A DNA stretch of 64,000 nt from Ruegeria atlantica (GCF_013032455.1 NZ_WQCF01000007.1:1-64000); one strand, 5' to 3'; shown: positions 8,982-18,030, counted from the stretch's first letter. The notes: generated from the letters alone by a model not told the origin. Numbers and translations: made by a program.

Positions 8982-8996
8982 GAATATATTATATTC
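8982..8996. promoter_or_regulatory. Perfect AT-rich palindrome, candidate BigR/SqrR-type operator
   Basis: GAATATA T TATATTC is a perfect 15-nt palindrome, 41 nt before the start of the persulfide dioxygenase operon and followed by more AT-rich sequence. BigR/SqrR repressors, which sense persulfides, bind AT-rich palindromes in front of equivalent operons in other alphaproteobacteria and Xylella. A BigR-like protein is encoded at 24613-24954. Assignment of this site to that protein is inference. Confidence 0.55.
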
Positions 8997-9037
8997 CATA
9001 ATTAGTATATGAAAAATCGACGTCGGCGGAGGGGCAC

Positions 9038-9901
9038 ATGACTCCAATAGTAAAAGCGTTTTTCGATCCCGAAACCTTTACGGTTTCTTATCTGGCACAG
9101 GAACCAGAAGGTCTTGCCTGCGCAATCATCGATAGTGTTTTGGATTTCGACCACGCCTCGGGGCGAACAGACACACATTCAGCCGATCAAATTATCGACT
9201 ATGTGCAAGCAAAGGGTTTGCGGGTCGAATGGATTTTGGAAAGCCACGTTCACGCTGACCACCTGTCCGCTGCTCCCTACCTGCAACAGAAACTGGGTGG
9301 TAAAATCGGGATCGGTGATCAGATCGTCACCATTCAGGAAACCTTTGGCAAAATCTTCAACGAAGGGACCGAATTTCAACGAGATGGCAGTCAATTCGAC
9401 GCCTTATTCCGCGAGGGCGACAGCTTTCACGTAGGCCAAATGCGTGGGGATGTGTTGCACACGCCTGGGCATACTCCGGCTTGCCTAACCTATGTGATCG
9501 GCGACGCGGCCTTTGTCGGAGATACTCTATTTATGCCCGATTTTGGAACCGCACGTTGCGATTTCCCCGGCGGATCATCCGAGAAGCTATACGCTTCGAT
9601 CCAAAAAATCCTGTCACTGCCGGATCAGACGCGTGTCTTTGTAGGTCATGATTACAAGGCCCCCGGTCGCGACGAATTTGCCTGGGAAACAACGATCGGC
9701 GAACAGAAGGCTTTGAACGTTCATATAGGTCAGGGTCGGTCGATTGAAGAATTCGTCGATATGCGCGACGCGCGCGATGCCACGTTGCCCATGCCACGCC
9801 TGATCCTGCCCTCGCTGCAGGTCAACATGCGCGCGGGTCAGATGCCCCCATCGGATGAAAATGGCGATGTATTTCTGAAGCTTCCGCTCAACAAACTCTG
9901 A
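9038..9901 (+). CDS. Persulfide dioxygenase-like MBL-fold protein
   Basis: A 287-residue metallo-beta-lactamase-fold enzyme of the ETHE1/Blh group, expected to oxidise glutathione persulfide to sulfite and glutathione using Fe(II) and oxygen. Metal-binding motifs are visible: HVHADH at 70-75 (H70, H72, D74, H75), H141 and H145 in HTPGHTP, D162 in GDTLF, and H204 in VGHDY. The segment R173-C174-D175 matches the RCD/RTD signature near the persulfide pocket. GGAGGGG precedes the ATG. It is the first gene of a four-gene operon with two YeeE/YedE proteins and a DUF442 protein. In some Blh proteins the DUF442 domain is fused to the MBL domain; here they are separate genes. Confidence 0.92.
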   Translation: MTPIVKAFFDPETFTVSYLAQEPEGLACAIIDSVLDFDHASGRTDTHSADQIIDYVQAKGLRVEWILESHVHADHLSAAPYLQQKLGGKIGIGDQIVTIQETFGKIFNEGTEFQRDGSQFDALFREGDSFHVGQMRGDVLHTPGHTPACLTYVIGDAAFVGDTLFMPDFGTARCDFPGGSSEKLYASIQKILSLPDQTRVFVGHDYKAPGRDEFAWETTIGEQKALNVHIGQGRSIEEFVDMRDARDATLPMPRLILPSLQVNMRAGQMPPSDENGDVFLKLPLNKL

Positions 9902-9930
9902 AATCCCTGCGGTCGGACAAAGGACGCAAC

Positions 9931-10353
9931 ATGCAAATCGAATGGCTTTGGGGTCTTGGCGGCGGCCTGCTTATAGGGCTGGGCGCTGCTGTCTATTTAC
10001 TGGGCAACGGGCGCATCATGGGGGCCAGCGGCATTCTGGGCGGGATGGTCGACAGCAGCGACCGCTCGTTGGAACGACTGAGTTTTCTGGCAGGGGTGAT
10101 TGGGATGCCTATTTTGTTGCGGCCCTTTTTTTCACCAGCGCCTGAGACTCACCTAACTAGCAATATTGTGATAGTGATCCTCGCTGGGCTGTTGGTCGGG
10201 GTGGGAACACGCATTGCCAATGGCTGCACGTCAGGTCATGGCGTCTGCGGGATTTCGCGTTTTTCCCTGCGCGGGATCGTGGCCACTATTTTTTACATCG
10301 CCGCCGGAGCGGTGACGCTTGCTTTGCTACGCCACATCTGGGGAGTGATCTAG
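9931..10353 (+). CDS. YeeE/YedE family membrane protein, first subunit
   Basis: A 140-residue membrane protein with about four hydrophobic helices. The signature NGCTSGHGVCGISRFS at about 98-113 contains the conserved cysteines of the YeeE/YedE (DUF395) family, whose characterised members import thiosulfate by relaying the anion along cysteines. It is half-size and paired with the next gene, together making one full unit. Its TAG stop overlaps the next GTG start (TAGTG), implying translational coupling. AAGGACG precedes the ATG. Within this operon it probably imports reduced sulfur for the adjacent enzymes. Confidence 0.88.
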   Translation: MQIEWLWGLGGGLLIGLGAAVYLLGNGRIMGASGILGGMVDSSDRSLERLSFLAGVIGMPILLRPFFSPAPETHLTSNIVIVILAGLLVGVGTRIANGCTSGHGVCGISRFSLRGIVATIFYIAAGAVTLALLRHIWGVI

Positions 10354-10784
10354 TGCGAGCGCTTATTTCTCTATTGGCGGGATCACTGTTCGGAGCTGGC
10401 TTGCTGATCTCAGGCATGACAGACACCACCAAAGTGCAGGGCTGGTTGGATATTTTCGGGCAATGGGATCCGACGCTGGCCTTTGTAATGGGGGGTGCGA
10501 TCCTTCCAATGCTATTTGCATGGCAATTGACAAATAGTCGAAAGCCTTTGACCGGCGGGCAATTTCCGTCAAAAGCCACTACCGAATTGGACCGCCGCCT
10601 GATCCTGGGCTCCATCTTGTTTGGCATGGGTTGGGGGCTTGCTGGACTTTGCCCCGGGCCTGCGCTGGCCTCACTAAGTTATGGTGGGGTTGGAGGCATC
10701 CTTTTCCTTATCTCGATGATTTTAGGAATGTACGCAGCTCCGACCTTGGGTGCGCAACTGGACAGAACCGCCAACGCGGCATAA
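10353..10784 (+). CDS. YeeE/YedE family membrane protein, second subunit
   Basis: A 143-residue partner of the preceding gene, starting with GTG inside the upstream stop. Hydrophobic segments occur near residues 5-20, 40-56, 85-105 and 112-132. The motif GLAGLCPGPALASL carries the conserved cysteine typical of the second half of the YeeE/YedE fold, and GAGLLISGMTDTTKVQGWLDI is a characteristic N-terminal block. It likely forms a heteromer with the first subunit for thiosulfate or related sulfur transport. The DUF442 gene follows 9 nt downstream. Confidence 0.88.
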   Translation: MRALISLLAGSLFGAGLLISGMTDTTKVQGWLDIFGQWDPTLAFVMGGAILPMLFAWQLTNSRKPLTGGQFPSKATTELDRRLILGSILFGMGWGLAGLCPGPALASLSYGGVGGILFLISMILGMYAAPTLGAQLDRTANAA

Positions 10785-10793
10785 GCAATTGCC

Positions 10794-11225
10794 ATGGAGA
10801 TTCGCCCGATTACCCCCCGCTACGCTGTCTCGCCGCAAATCACGGTCGAGGACGTTCCAGCCATTGTCGAAGCAGGCTTCGTCAAGGTCATCTGCAACCG
10901 ACCGAATGTTGAAGTTCCACAGAACATGCAGTCTGATGCAATCGGAGAAGCGGTGCGCGCAGCGGGTCTGGAATACGAAGTGCTGGAATTGACGCACCAG
11001 ACCATGACACCCGAAAACGTGGCCCTGCAACGAGAGCTGGCTGAAAGCTGCAGCGGGCCTGTTCTGGCCTATTGCGCCTCGGGCACGCGGTGTTCGGTAG
11101 TTTGGGCATTGGGTCAGTGCGACCGGATGAGCACCGACGACATTTTGGACGCAACCCACAAGGCTGGCTACGCGTTGGACAATCTGCGCCCAGTTCTTGA
11201 TCAGACCCGCAGCAGCGCAGAGTGA
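10794..11225 (+). CDS. TIGR01244/DUF442 sulfurtransferase-like protein
   Basis: A 143-residue protein of the beta-lactamase-hydrolase-like phosphatase/sulfurtransferase family (DUF442). The phosphatase-like loop YCASGTRC presents a C-X5-R motif, suited to form a cysteine persulfide. N-terminal blocks SPQITVEDVPAIVEAGFVKVICNRP are family hallmarks. It is the last gene of the persulfide operon. Its predicted role is moving sulfane sulfur or releasing sulfite/thiosulfate downstream of the dioxygenase. No strong Shine-Dalgarno is visible. The gene ends 2 nt before the convergent FliM-like gene. Confidence 0.88.
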   Translation: MEIRPITPRYAVSPQITVEDVPAIVEAGFVKVICNRPNVEVPQNMQSDAIGEAVRAAGLEYEVLELTHQTMTPENVALQRELAESCSGPVLAYCASGTRCSVVWALGQCDRMSTDDILDATHKAGYALDNLRPVLDQTRSSAE

Positions 11226-11226
11226 T

Positions 11227-12333
11227 CTAACCAAGGCTGTCCGGCTCGTGCCCCGGATACGCCAATCCTGCAAGCTCCGAAATCTCGGCGGCTATCTGAT
11301 TTGAATCGGCGAAATTCAGGTTCAACGCTGCGTCGCTGGATGCAACTGATTCCAAGCTATCTGGAGCTTGCGGTATGTCCGTTTGCAAGGGCATGTCCAA
11401 CCCACGCTGCAGCGGCTTTGTCGTACGTGCCTCTCGAAAATCCTCCGCACCGGGCTGTGTGAGTGCAGACAGAGGCGCGTACTCGTTCAGGCGCACCGCG
11501 CGCATTCCACCGCACTGGCCCAGACGCCCAATTGCCGCGCGCCTGCGGTCGATTGTCAGAACCTCGGTGCGATCTAGTCTAGATCCAGTCAAGGGTAAGA
11601 TATCACCTACTCCAAGGTCAGACAGCGACGCCAGTGGCAATGTCATTCGGCAAATCACAGTATCCAGCTCGGCCCGTAACACGCCGGAGGCTTTCTCAAG
11701 AACTGGCCCGGTGCTTTCATCCGTTGTCGCGTCTTCCTCCGCATTGGGTAGCTCGGGCAAAAAGACGGAAATACGCCCCTGCCGCAGCCCTCCGCCCAAC
11801 TCTACCGTCAGCTCAAATACCCGATACATGTCCTCCACCAATGCCAACGACATCGCGCGGAGATCGTCCAATCGAAACGAGTATTCGTAGCCTGACAAGC
11901 TGGATTGATCCGCTGGCGTATCCACCAACTCGACCGCGCGCATCAAGGCGTCTTCGACCAGAGGCGCGATCATCGCCCCGTCTGTGTGCGTATACGGGCG
12001 AGAGGCAGGGGTGTCAGACAACACCTCTCCGATCGTCTGTACCTGCACAATGGCGGAAGCAGCACCCATGTCCATGCACGCGGCGGCGACCACACCATTG
12101 CCGTTCACAAACTGCAATATCAGCCAGTCATCTCCAATCCGGTCTATCAGCGCCTCGGTCGCGCGAACCGATTGTTTTGCGCCGATCACAGTTAGAGGAA
12201 GTTGCAACTTGTCCCCGGCTGCCCGCGCAAAGGCGAGGCGAAGCGCCCGCAGGGCCGAACGTGACCTGTCATCTCTTTCTTCCTGACCGACCGAAAGCTT
12301 GCGCGCCAAAGCCGTACTGCCCGATTGCGTCAT
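11227..12333 (-). CDS. FliM/FliN (SpoA-domain) motor-switch-like protein
   Basis: A 368-residue protein with a SpoA/FliN-like surface-presentation domain in its second half. The stretch from VLRAELDTVICRMTLPL through LGVGDILPLTG to RRRAAIGRLGQCGGMRAVRL follows the FliN pattern. The N-terminal half resembles the FliM middle region (GDDWLILQFVNGNGVVAAACMD), and the C-terminal 80 residues look disordered. FliM/FliN proteins form the flagellar C-ring that responds to CheY-P. No other flagellar gene is in the window; the neighbours are a transporter-linked histidine kinase and a lone receiver on the same strand. It may be the true switch protein in a split flagellar gene set, or a paralogue recruited to this operon. 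Confidence 0.8.
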   Translation of the reverse strand: MTQSGSTALARKLSVGQEERDDRSRSALRALRLAFARAAGDKLQLPLTVIGAKQSVRATEALIDRIGDDWLILQFVNGNGVVAAACMDMGAASAIVQVQTIGEVLSDTPASRPYTHTDGAMIAPLVEDALMRAVELVDTPADQSSLSGYEYSFRLDDLRAMSLALVEDMYRVFELTVELGGGLRQGRISVFLPELPNAEEDATTDESTGPVLEKASGVLRAELDTVICRMTLPLASLSDLGVGDILPLTGSRLDRTEVLTIDRRRAAIGRLGQCGGMRAVRLNEYAPLSALTQPGAEDFREARTTKPLQRGLDMPLQTDIPQAPDSLESVASSDAALNLNFADSNQIAAEISELAGLAYPGHEPDSLG

Positions 12334-12410
12334 GCTGGAAACCGTTGTGAGTTGCTGTAACTGACCTCTGGTCTAACCCGCTGTGGGTTACAAATGTCTT
12401 TACATCCGCC

Positions 12411-15089
12411 CTATTGGGCTGCCTGCCGATACGCCATCGGAAGCCGGACGCGGAACGCCGCACCGCCCTGCCCTGGCAAGTAACTGATCTCACCACCCAG
12501 ACGCTGCATGATCTCGCGGCAGATCGCCAACCCAAGCCCTGCGCCACCCGCTTTATCCACGCCGACACGTGCAAATTTCTCAAACACCATCGACCGGGCC
12601 TCGGGCGGGATGCCGCTTCCATTATCTGCGAAATCGATAATTACTTGGCCACCGACATCGTGTGCCGAAATCGTCAAGACTGGCTCTTCGGCATCACAGT
12701 ATTTTTGGGCATTTGAAATCAGGTTGATGAATACCTGCCCTAACCTGTCCAGATCGGTTTGCAATGGGATGCGCTCGGATGCTTTGGTGCGCTGCACGGT
12801 CAGCGTCTGCCCGGCCCCTGCCAGCGCGCTGGACACTGCCCGATCCAGCACGGAACGCAGCGTGTCACCGCCCACATTCAGGTTAACCCGGCCGCTTTCC
12901 AACACGCTCAGATCCAAAAGATCATCCAGCAACCGTGTCAGGCGCAAGGCTTCGTCATGAATGATCGCGGCATAGCGTTTCTGTTCCTCGTGGCTTAGCC
13001 CGTCAGAGTCCCGCATGATTTCGGAAAAGGCTCGGATCGAGGTCATTGGAGTGCGCAGCTCATGGCTGACCTGACTGAGGAAACTGTCTTTCTGCTCCGA
13101 TATCTGCGTCAGCTTTGTATTCGCCTCACGCAATTTCCGAGCGGTAAGGGTAAGCTCAGCGGATTTTGCCTCAAGCTGGCTGGAATACTCCAGCAACTGT
13201 GCGGATTCATCGGCCACGGCCAGCAGATCTTCGACAGACACCGATGACCCGCCGACGATCTGGCCAATCATCGCGTGGGCCGTTGCCGCACCGACAGAAC
13301 CACTCAGTTCACGTTCCAAGCGCTCCAAAAAAGAGGGGGTGGGCTCAGGCAGGCTGGTCCTTCCCCCCTGTCTTTCGGCCTCGGCCTGAAAGAACTCTTG
13401 CGCCGGAACGGTACCCAGAATGCGTTGGGTCATGATCATTAGGTCTTCACTTTGCGCGACCGAACCGGTCCAGCCACGCGGTGCGACCGAGTGGTCAAAG
13501 ACATTGACGAACTGCGCCCCCTGCAAACGCTCAAGCGGGCTTGGGAAACTCAGCAGCGATGCGACGCAGAACGCCACGGTGTTCAGGGACAGCGACCACA
13601 TTACGGTGTGCACCATCGGGTCCATCCCCTCGATCCCGAACAGAGCTTGCGGGCGCAGCCAGCTCCAACCAAAGGGGCCATTTTGCAGGACCGTCTCGGG
13701 CATCAAAGCGCCTCCCATCCCCGGCAGCAAAAGCGTATAAATCCATAACAGGAAACCAACGGTCAGCCCCACCAAAGCCCCGGTTCGCGTCGCCCCCCGC
13801 CAGAACATTCCACCAACCAGAGCCGGCAGAAGTTGGGAGAAACCAGCAAAGGCCACCAGACCGATTGACGCCAGAGCCGCCCCGCCTCCGGACAGGCGAT
13901 AGTAGAAAAAGCCCAGCGCCATGATCACGGCGATCGACACACGCCGCGCCATCAGCACGACGTTCCGTACGTCGCCCGACACCGAACCCGAGCCCTCTTG
14001 CGTGCTTAGCCAGATCGGCATGACCACATGGTTCGACACCATCGTGGAAAGAGCCATCGCAGTTACAATGACCATGGACGTTGCCGAGGAGAATCCTCCG
14101 ATAAAAGAGAACATCGCCAACCAGTCGTTGCCCTGCGACAAAGGCACCGTCAAAACAAATAGATCGGGGTTCGATCCCGCAGGCAGCAAGTCCAGCCCCA
14201 CCACGGCAATCGGCACCACAAATAGGCTCATCAACAGCAGGTACAGCGGAAAGGCCCAGGCGGCGGTGCGCAAATGCCCCTCATCCGCGTTTTCCACCAC
14301 CATTACTTGAAACATCCGTGGCAGACACACAAAGGCAGCAGCAGACAGGAAGATTAATGTGGTCCAGCGCCCGGCATCTACATTCCAATGACCGATTTCT
14401 GACGCGTCAATTCGGTCCATCATGGGGCTTATGCCCCCCGCAACGCCCCAGACGACAAATGCGCCAACGGCAAGCAGTGCGAACAGCTTGACCACCGCTT
14501 CCAATGCGATGGCAGTCACAACCCCGTGGTGTCGCTCATTAGCATCCAGATTTCGCGTACCGAATAGGATAGCAAAGACCGCTAAGCCAGTCGCAACCCA
14601 GAAGACGCTGGAACCTTCGCGATAAAGCCCCGACGGGTCCGCTTCGGCAAAGATTGAGAACGACAGTGTTATAGATTGCAACTGCAACGCAATGTAGGGG
14701 GTCCCCCCCAGTACGGCCAAAATCGTCACGCAAATCGCCAATGTGTTGGACTTGCCGTAGCGCGATGAAATCAAATCGGCAATTGATGTTACCCGCTGAC
14801 TGCGCCCGACCCTTACCAACTTTCGCAGGCCCCACCACCAGCTGACCATCACCAGCGTCGGACCGAGATAGATCGTCACGAATTCAAGACCTGACCGCGC
14901 GGCGTTGCCTACCGCGCCGTAAAAGGTCCAGGCTGTGCAATAGATCGACAGCGACAGCGTGTAGATCAACGGAGATCGCAGCCATGCCCCTCGCCCCGCA
15001 GCGGCCATCCTGTCCGCTGCGAAGGCCACACCGAACAACAGCACGACATAACCGAGGCAAACCAGAATCAAGACGTTCAGCGTTGCCAT
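12411..15089 (-). CDS. Sodium:solute symporter-fused sensor histidine kinase
   Basis: An 892-residue hybrid of transporter and kinase. Residues 1-520 or so are a 13-helix sodium:solute symporter (SSF) domain. A linker follows, then a HisKA domain with SHELRTPM (phospho-acceptor His about 676) and an ATPase with N box NLISNAQKY and G boxes DNGSGIP and GGAGLGL. The architecture matches the CbrA/CrbS group, in which the transporter domain is tied to sensing organic acids, amino acids or acetate. It overlaps the small membrane gene upstream by 13 nt and belongs to an operon with a receiver and an XRE acyl-CoA-type regulator. An acetate or short-chain acid signal is inferred. No PAS domain is obvious, unlike the larger CrbS proteins. 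Confidence 0.92.
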   Translation of the reverse strand: MATLNVLILVCLGYVVLLFGVAFAADRMAAAGRGAWLRSPLIYTLSLSIYCTAWTFYGAVGNAARSGLEFVTIYLGPTLVMVSWWWGLRKLVRVGRSQRVTSIADLISSRYGKSNTLAICVTILAVLGGTPYIALQLQSITLSFSIFAEADPSGLYREGSSVFWVATGLAVFAILFGTRNLDANERHHGVVTAIALEAVVKLFALLAVGAFVVWGVAGGISPMMDRIDASEIGHWNVDAGRWTTLIFLSAAAFVCLPRMFQVMVVENADEGHLRTAAWAFPLYLLLMSLFVVPIAVVGLDLLPAGSNPDLFVLTVPLSQGNDWLAMFSFIGGFSSATSMVIVTAMALSTMVSNHVVMPIWLSTQEGSGSVSGDVRNVVLMARRVSIAVIMALGFFYYRLSGGGAALASIGLVAFAGFSQLLPALVGGMFWRGATRTGALVGLTVGFLLWIYTLLLPGMGGALMPETVLQNGPFGWSWLRPQALFGIEGMDPMVHTVMWSLSLNTVAFCVASLLSFPSPLERLQGAQFVNVFDHSVAPRGWTGSVAQSEDLMIMTQRILGTVPAQEFFQAEAERQGGRTSLPEPTPSFLERLERELSGSVGAATAHAMIGQIVGGSSVSVEDLLAVADESAQLLEYSSQLEAKSAELTLTARKLREANTKLTQISEQKDSFLSQVSHELRTPMTSIRAFSEIMRDSDGLSHEEQKRYAAIIHDEALRLTRLLDDLLDLSVLESGRVNLNVGGDTLRSVLDRAVSSALAGAGQTLTVQRTKASERIPLQTDLDRLGQVFINLISNAQKYCDAEEPVLTISAHDVGGQVIIDFADNGSGIPPEARSMVFEKFARVGVDKAGGAGLGLAICREIMQRLGGEISYLPGQGGAAFRVRLPMAYRQAAQ

Positions 15090-15391
15090 CTGTCCGTCTC
15101 TGGCTCCGTGTCTTCAGCTGCACCCAGTCGTTTGGCAGCGAACCCAAACAACAGACTTGCGATGATCAGGGCAGCCCAACAGGTAAAGATATAAAAGATC
15201 GCCGATGAAAGTGGCACATCCTCTGAGCCACTCTGGTCGCCAGGCCACAGCAACGGGATGGCCAGCAGCGCCGCGCCTAAAAAGGGCAACAGCCGTGCGG
15301 CATCCGACAACCTGCGACGACGATAACTCTGCCGCTCTAGAAACAGCGAAGGCCGGGGGCCCGAAGGCGGTCGGACTTCGCGCGAATTCAT
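15077..15391 (-). CDS. Small membrane protein coupled to the SSF kinase
   Basis: A 104-residue protein with a basic N-terminus and two transmembrane helices, at about 31-50 (LLPFLGAALLAIPLLWPG) and 60-83 (SSAIFYIFTCWAALIIASLLFGFAA). Its ATG overlaps the receiver stop (ATGA), and its 3-prime end overlaps the kinase start by 13 nt, indicating tight coupling. Its placement in front of a symporter domain recalls the small subunits that precede SSF transporters, so a role as transporter partner is plausible. I cannot assign it to a named family with certainty. Confidence 0.8.
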   Translation of the reverse strand: MNSREVRPPSGPRPSLFLERQSYRRRRLSDAARLLPFLGAALLAIPLLWPGDQSGSEDVPLSSAIFYIFTCWAALIIASLLFGFAAKRLGAAEDTEPETDRWQR

Positions 15392-15768
15392 GACTGCGTC
15401 GCCTGTGCGTGAAGATCGCGCACTGCAGTCAACATTTCGGTATTAGAGAATGGCTTGGTCATGAAACGACTGACACCTGCGTTCTCGGCCATCTCGCGAT
15501 CGCGGGACTGGCCGCGTGCGGTCAGCATCAGAACCGGCAGGCTCTGCATGTCGTCCAACTCGCGTAAATCCCGCAGAATCTCCATCCCGCTTTTGCCCGG
15601 CAGCATCACGTCCAGAATGACCAGATCCGGGCTCGCCCCTTGAATTACCTGTAACGCATCCGCGCCTTCAGCATGGGTTTCCACATGCCAACCCTCACGC
15701 GTCAGCAAGAAACGAATGGCCTCGGCGATGTTGGGCTCATCCTCAATTAACAGAACCTTACGGCTCAT
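15388..15768 (-). CDS. Single-domain response regulator (CheY-like)
   Basis: A 126-residue receiver domain with no output domain. Acidic pocket residues E9-D10-E11 (LIEDEP), phospho-acceptor D53 (LVILDVMLPG), T83 (MLTARG) and K105 (FMTKPFS) are all present. GGGGAGG precedes the ATG. It lies between the XRE regulator and the kinase gene in one minus-strand operon, so the SSF kinase is the obvious phosphate donor. Lacking a DNA-binding domain, it must act by protein contact; the FliM-like protein at the operon end is one candidate target. Confidence 0.93.
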   Translation of the reverse strand: MSRKVLLIEDEPNIAEAIRFLLTREGWHVETHAEGADALQVIQGASPDLVILDVMLPGKSGMEILRDLRELDDMQSLPVLMLTARGQSRDREMAENAGVSRFMTKPFSNTEMLTAVRDLHAQATQS

Positions 15769-15845
15769 GATTATCTGTCCTCCCCGTGACAGGCCACAAA
15801 CTGCAGACCTGTCGCCGCCAGCTTACGCGCAGTGTCACGAAACTG

Positions 15846-17141
15846 TCAAAAACCTTCGCTCAGAATCGACGGCTCACGGCGCGACCTGCAGTCGCTGTGC
15901 GGGCAGACCCTGCAACTAGGGCCAACGCGGGCAACGGCCTGCTCATCTTGGGCTACGTCCTCAACCGAACGCACCAGCATAACCGAGCGATAAACTGGCC
16001 CCTGATCATAACTCAGGACAGATTGTGGCCACGCGTAGGCGTAGCAGTCGAATACCGCTGCCGTTCGACCAAGTTGCACCACCCGTTGGTGGATGGGCAC
16101 CAGCGGGCGGTTCAGTGCCTGAAACAATGGCCATAAAGGACAAGCCTCGCCAAAGCGCGGCATGGCGAACCCCGGCACAGATTTACTGAACAGAATACTG
16201 CCGGACGCGTCGCACACCACCAACCCGGTCGGCCGTCCCAGATAGCCATCTGGTAGAGCGGCAAGCCTGCGCAGCACCGTCGCCAAATCTACCGAGAACC
16301 GCGAGGCCAATTGCAGAGGATCCAGCGAAGCCTCGGCCAACGCAGCCTGAAGCTTGTCCAGAGGTATTGCCCTGGCATCAGCTGCATAGACGTTCAGAAA
16401 ATCCTGGGTCAGAGATCTTGCCGCTGCTGAATCCAGTTCGCTCAGATCCAGTTTTGCATCCCCCCCACTTTCTTCGATCGATGGGAAGTGGTGTCCGTTT
16501 GCGTCAAAAAAAGCTTCGACATCTTCCAGTGGCACCCCCCGATGGTCCCCGGCAGAATCGCTTTCGTCCAGATACGCCACCAGCGACTTCGAACTTTCAG
16601 CCAGTCGCTCTGCGTCCTGATGAAGGTTGCTATGGAACCGGTCCTGCCACTCGGGCTCGATCTCTTGCGTGTCGGCAAGAATCGCGGCGGTTGAACGAAT
16701 CGCGGCGGCAGTCGACAGGACCTCGTGCATAGAGGCGGCCAAATGCGGGTCATGAGTCAGCCGGTCGGACAGGGTTTCTACCGTGCGTTCCAAGGAAACA
16801 ACCCGGCGGTGCATCTGTGCCAATACGCCAGCCCAACCTGGGAAACGGCCTGCGAACTCTTCCAGACTTTCCAGTTCGGCCTGCTGACCAACGGCATCTG
16901 CAGCCGCTTCGCGCAGGGCCGAAATCAACGTGGCCTCGATCCCCTGTGTCAGCACTGATGGTTCCACCGCCAGAGCCCCAGCGATATCAACCAATAACTT
17001 GCCGCCGATCCTGCGACGGTTGTGTTCAATCAGATTCAGATAAGAAGCAGAAATTCCAACCTGACGCGCAAGATCTGCCTGCCGCAGACCCGCAATCTGA
17101 CGCCTTTCCCGAATACGGCTTCCCGTCAGCGTATCGCGCAC
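15846..17141 (-). CDS. XRE-type short-chain acyl regulator (DUF2083)
   Basis: A 431-residue regulator with an N-terminal XRE helix-turn-helix (residues about 8-62, including GLRQADLARQVGISASYLNLIEHNRRR) and a C-terminal DUF2083 region of the RamB/ScfR type. The conserved RFGEACPLWPLFQALNRP and GPSCRVCPHSDCRSRREP, with three cysteines near the end, match that family, which controls acetate, propionate or glyoxylate-cycle genes and probably senses acyl-CoA. It starts with GTG, preceded by AAGGGCAAGGGC. It is first in the operon with the receiver and SSF kinase, tying the cluster to short-chain acid metabolism. It is divergent from the PAS-LuxR gene. Confidence 0.88.
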   Translation of the reverse strand: MRDTLTGSRIRERRQIAGLRQADLARQVGISASYLNLIEHNRRRIGGKLLVDIAGALAVEPSVLTQGIEATLISALREAAADAVGQQAELESLEEFAGRFPGWAGVLAQMHRRVVSLERTVETLSDRLTHDPHLAASMHEVLSTAAAIRSTAAILADTQEIEPEWQDRFHSNLHQDAERLAESSKSLVAYLDESDSAGDHRGVPLEDVEAFFDANGHHFPSIEESGGDAKLDLSELDSAAARSLTQDFLNVYAADARAIPLDKLQAALAEASLDPLQLASRFSVDLATVLRRLAALPDGYLGRPTGLVVCDASGSILFSKSVPGFAMPRFGEACPLWPLFQALNRPLVPIHQRVVQLGRTAAVFDCYAYAWPQSVLSYDQGPVYRSVMLVRSVEDVAQDEQAVARVGPSCRVCPHSDCRSRREPSILSEGF

Positions 17142-17343
17142 GCCCTTGCCCTTCCCTATTCGATACCTCTCTATGGAAGCTAGAGATTTTCATAACTCTT
17201 AATGTATTTCTATAGGTTAAACACGAATTTTCAAATAGCATTTACAACGTTAACATAGCTGATAAGTACAAAGCCCCACGGCGGAAACCAATTTCTGCAT
17301 GCGGCCCCTTCTATTTTCCCAGTTTTCCCGGCACGATAGAAAA

Positions 17344-17880
17344 ATGAGTGACCCTGCATTTGAATATGCACCAATCGGCCTTGTCGAATTGGAGAACCGG
17401 ATCATCCGGCGCTGCAACTTGCAGTTCGCCCGCACGTTTGGTGGCGAAGAGGAACAGTACCGCAACATGCCGCTTTTGCATCTATACCCATCCGTGGCGG
17501 ATTGGGAAAGGATCGGCGCACGCGGATTGGAAGTCATGCGAGCGACCGGGTATTACACCGATGAACGGGTTATGCGCCGTCGCAACGGTGACCTTTTCTG
17601 GTGCCGGGCGCGCGGCCGGTCCCTGACACCGGACGACCCGTTTCGCCACGGCATCTGGAGCTTCTCTGACATTTCGGAGGAGCGCCCGCTGGTCGAACTA
17701 ACAAAGCGGGAACGTGAGGTTGCCATCATGTCTTGTCGCGGACTGTCCGCCAAGGAAATCGGGGTTGAACTGAACCTCAGCTATCGCACGATCGAAGCCT
17801 ATCGCGCGCGCTTGTTAGAGAAATTCGGTGCCCGCAAATTACCCGAATTGGTGGCGAAACTTTCGGGAATGCCCCTCTGA
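17344..17880 (+). CDS. PAS-LuxR family transcriptional regulator
   Basis: A 178-residue regulator with an N-terminal PAS-like domain (FEYAPIGLVELENRIIRRCN through FWCRARGRSLTP) and a C-terminal LuxR/GerE helix-turn-helix: LTKREREVAIMSCRGLSAKE, then IGVELNLSYRTIEAYRARLL. It lacks a receiver domain, so the signal is likely sensed by PAS. Start ATG at 17344 is chosen because PAS homology begins there; an upstream in-frame ATG at 17299 adds 15 unlike residues. It is divergent from the XRE regulator and upstream of accB, without clear sign of co-transcription. Confidence 0.85.
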   Translation: MSDPAFEYAPIGLVELENRIIRRCNLQFARTFGGEEEQYRNMPLLHLYPSVADWERIGARGLEVMRATGYYTDERVMRRRNGDLFWCRARGRSLTPDDPFRHGIWSFSDISEERPLVELTKREREVAIMSCRGLSAKEIGVELNLSYRTIEAYRARLLEKFGARKLPELVAKLSGMPL

Positions 17881-18030
17881 CCCTTTCCCGTCTTCGAAAA
17901 CTTGGACAAACCCCTACCTGACAGGCCCAGACTGCGCTTTTCATGACGCTGCGCATGGCTTATAACGCTGCCTAATCAGACCAAAGCCCGCAGCAACAGA
18001 CGGGCCAAAGGGGAACCGTCGAGGACACTC

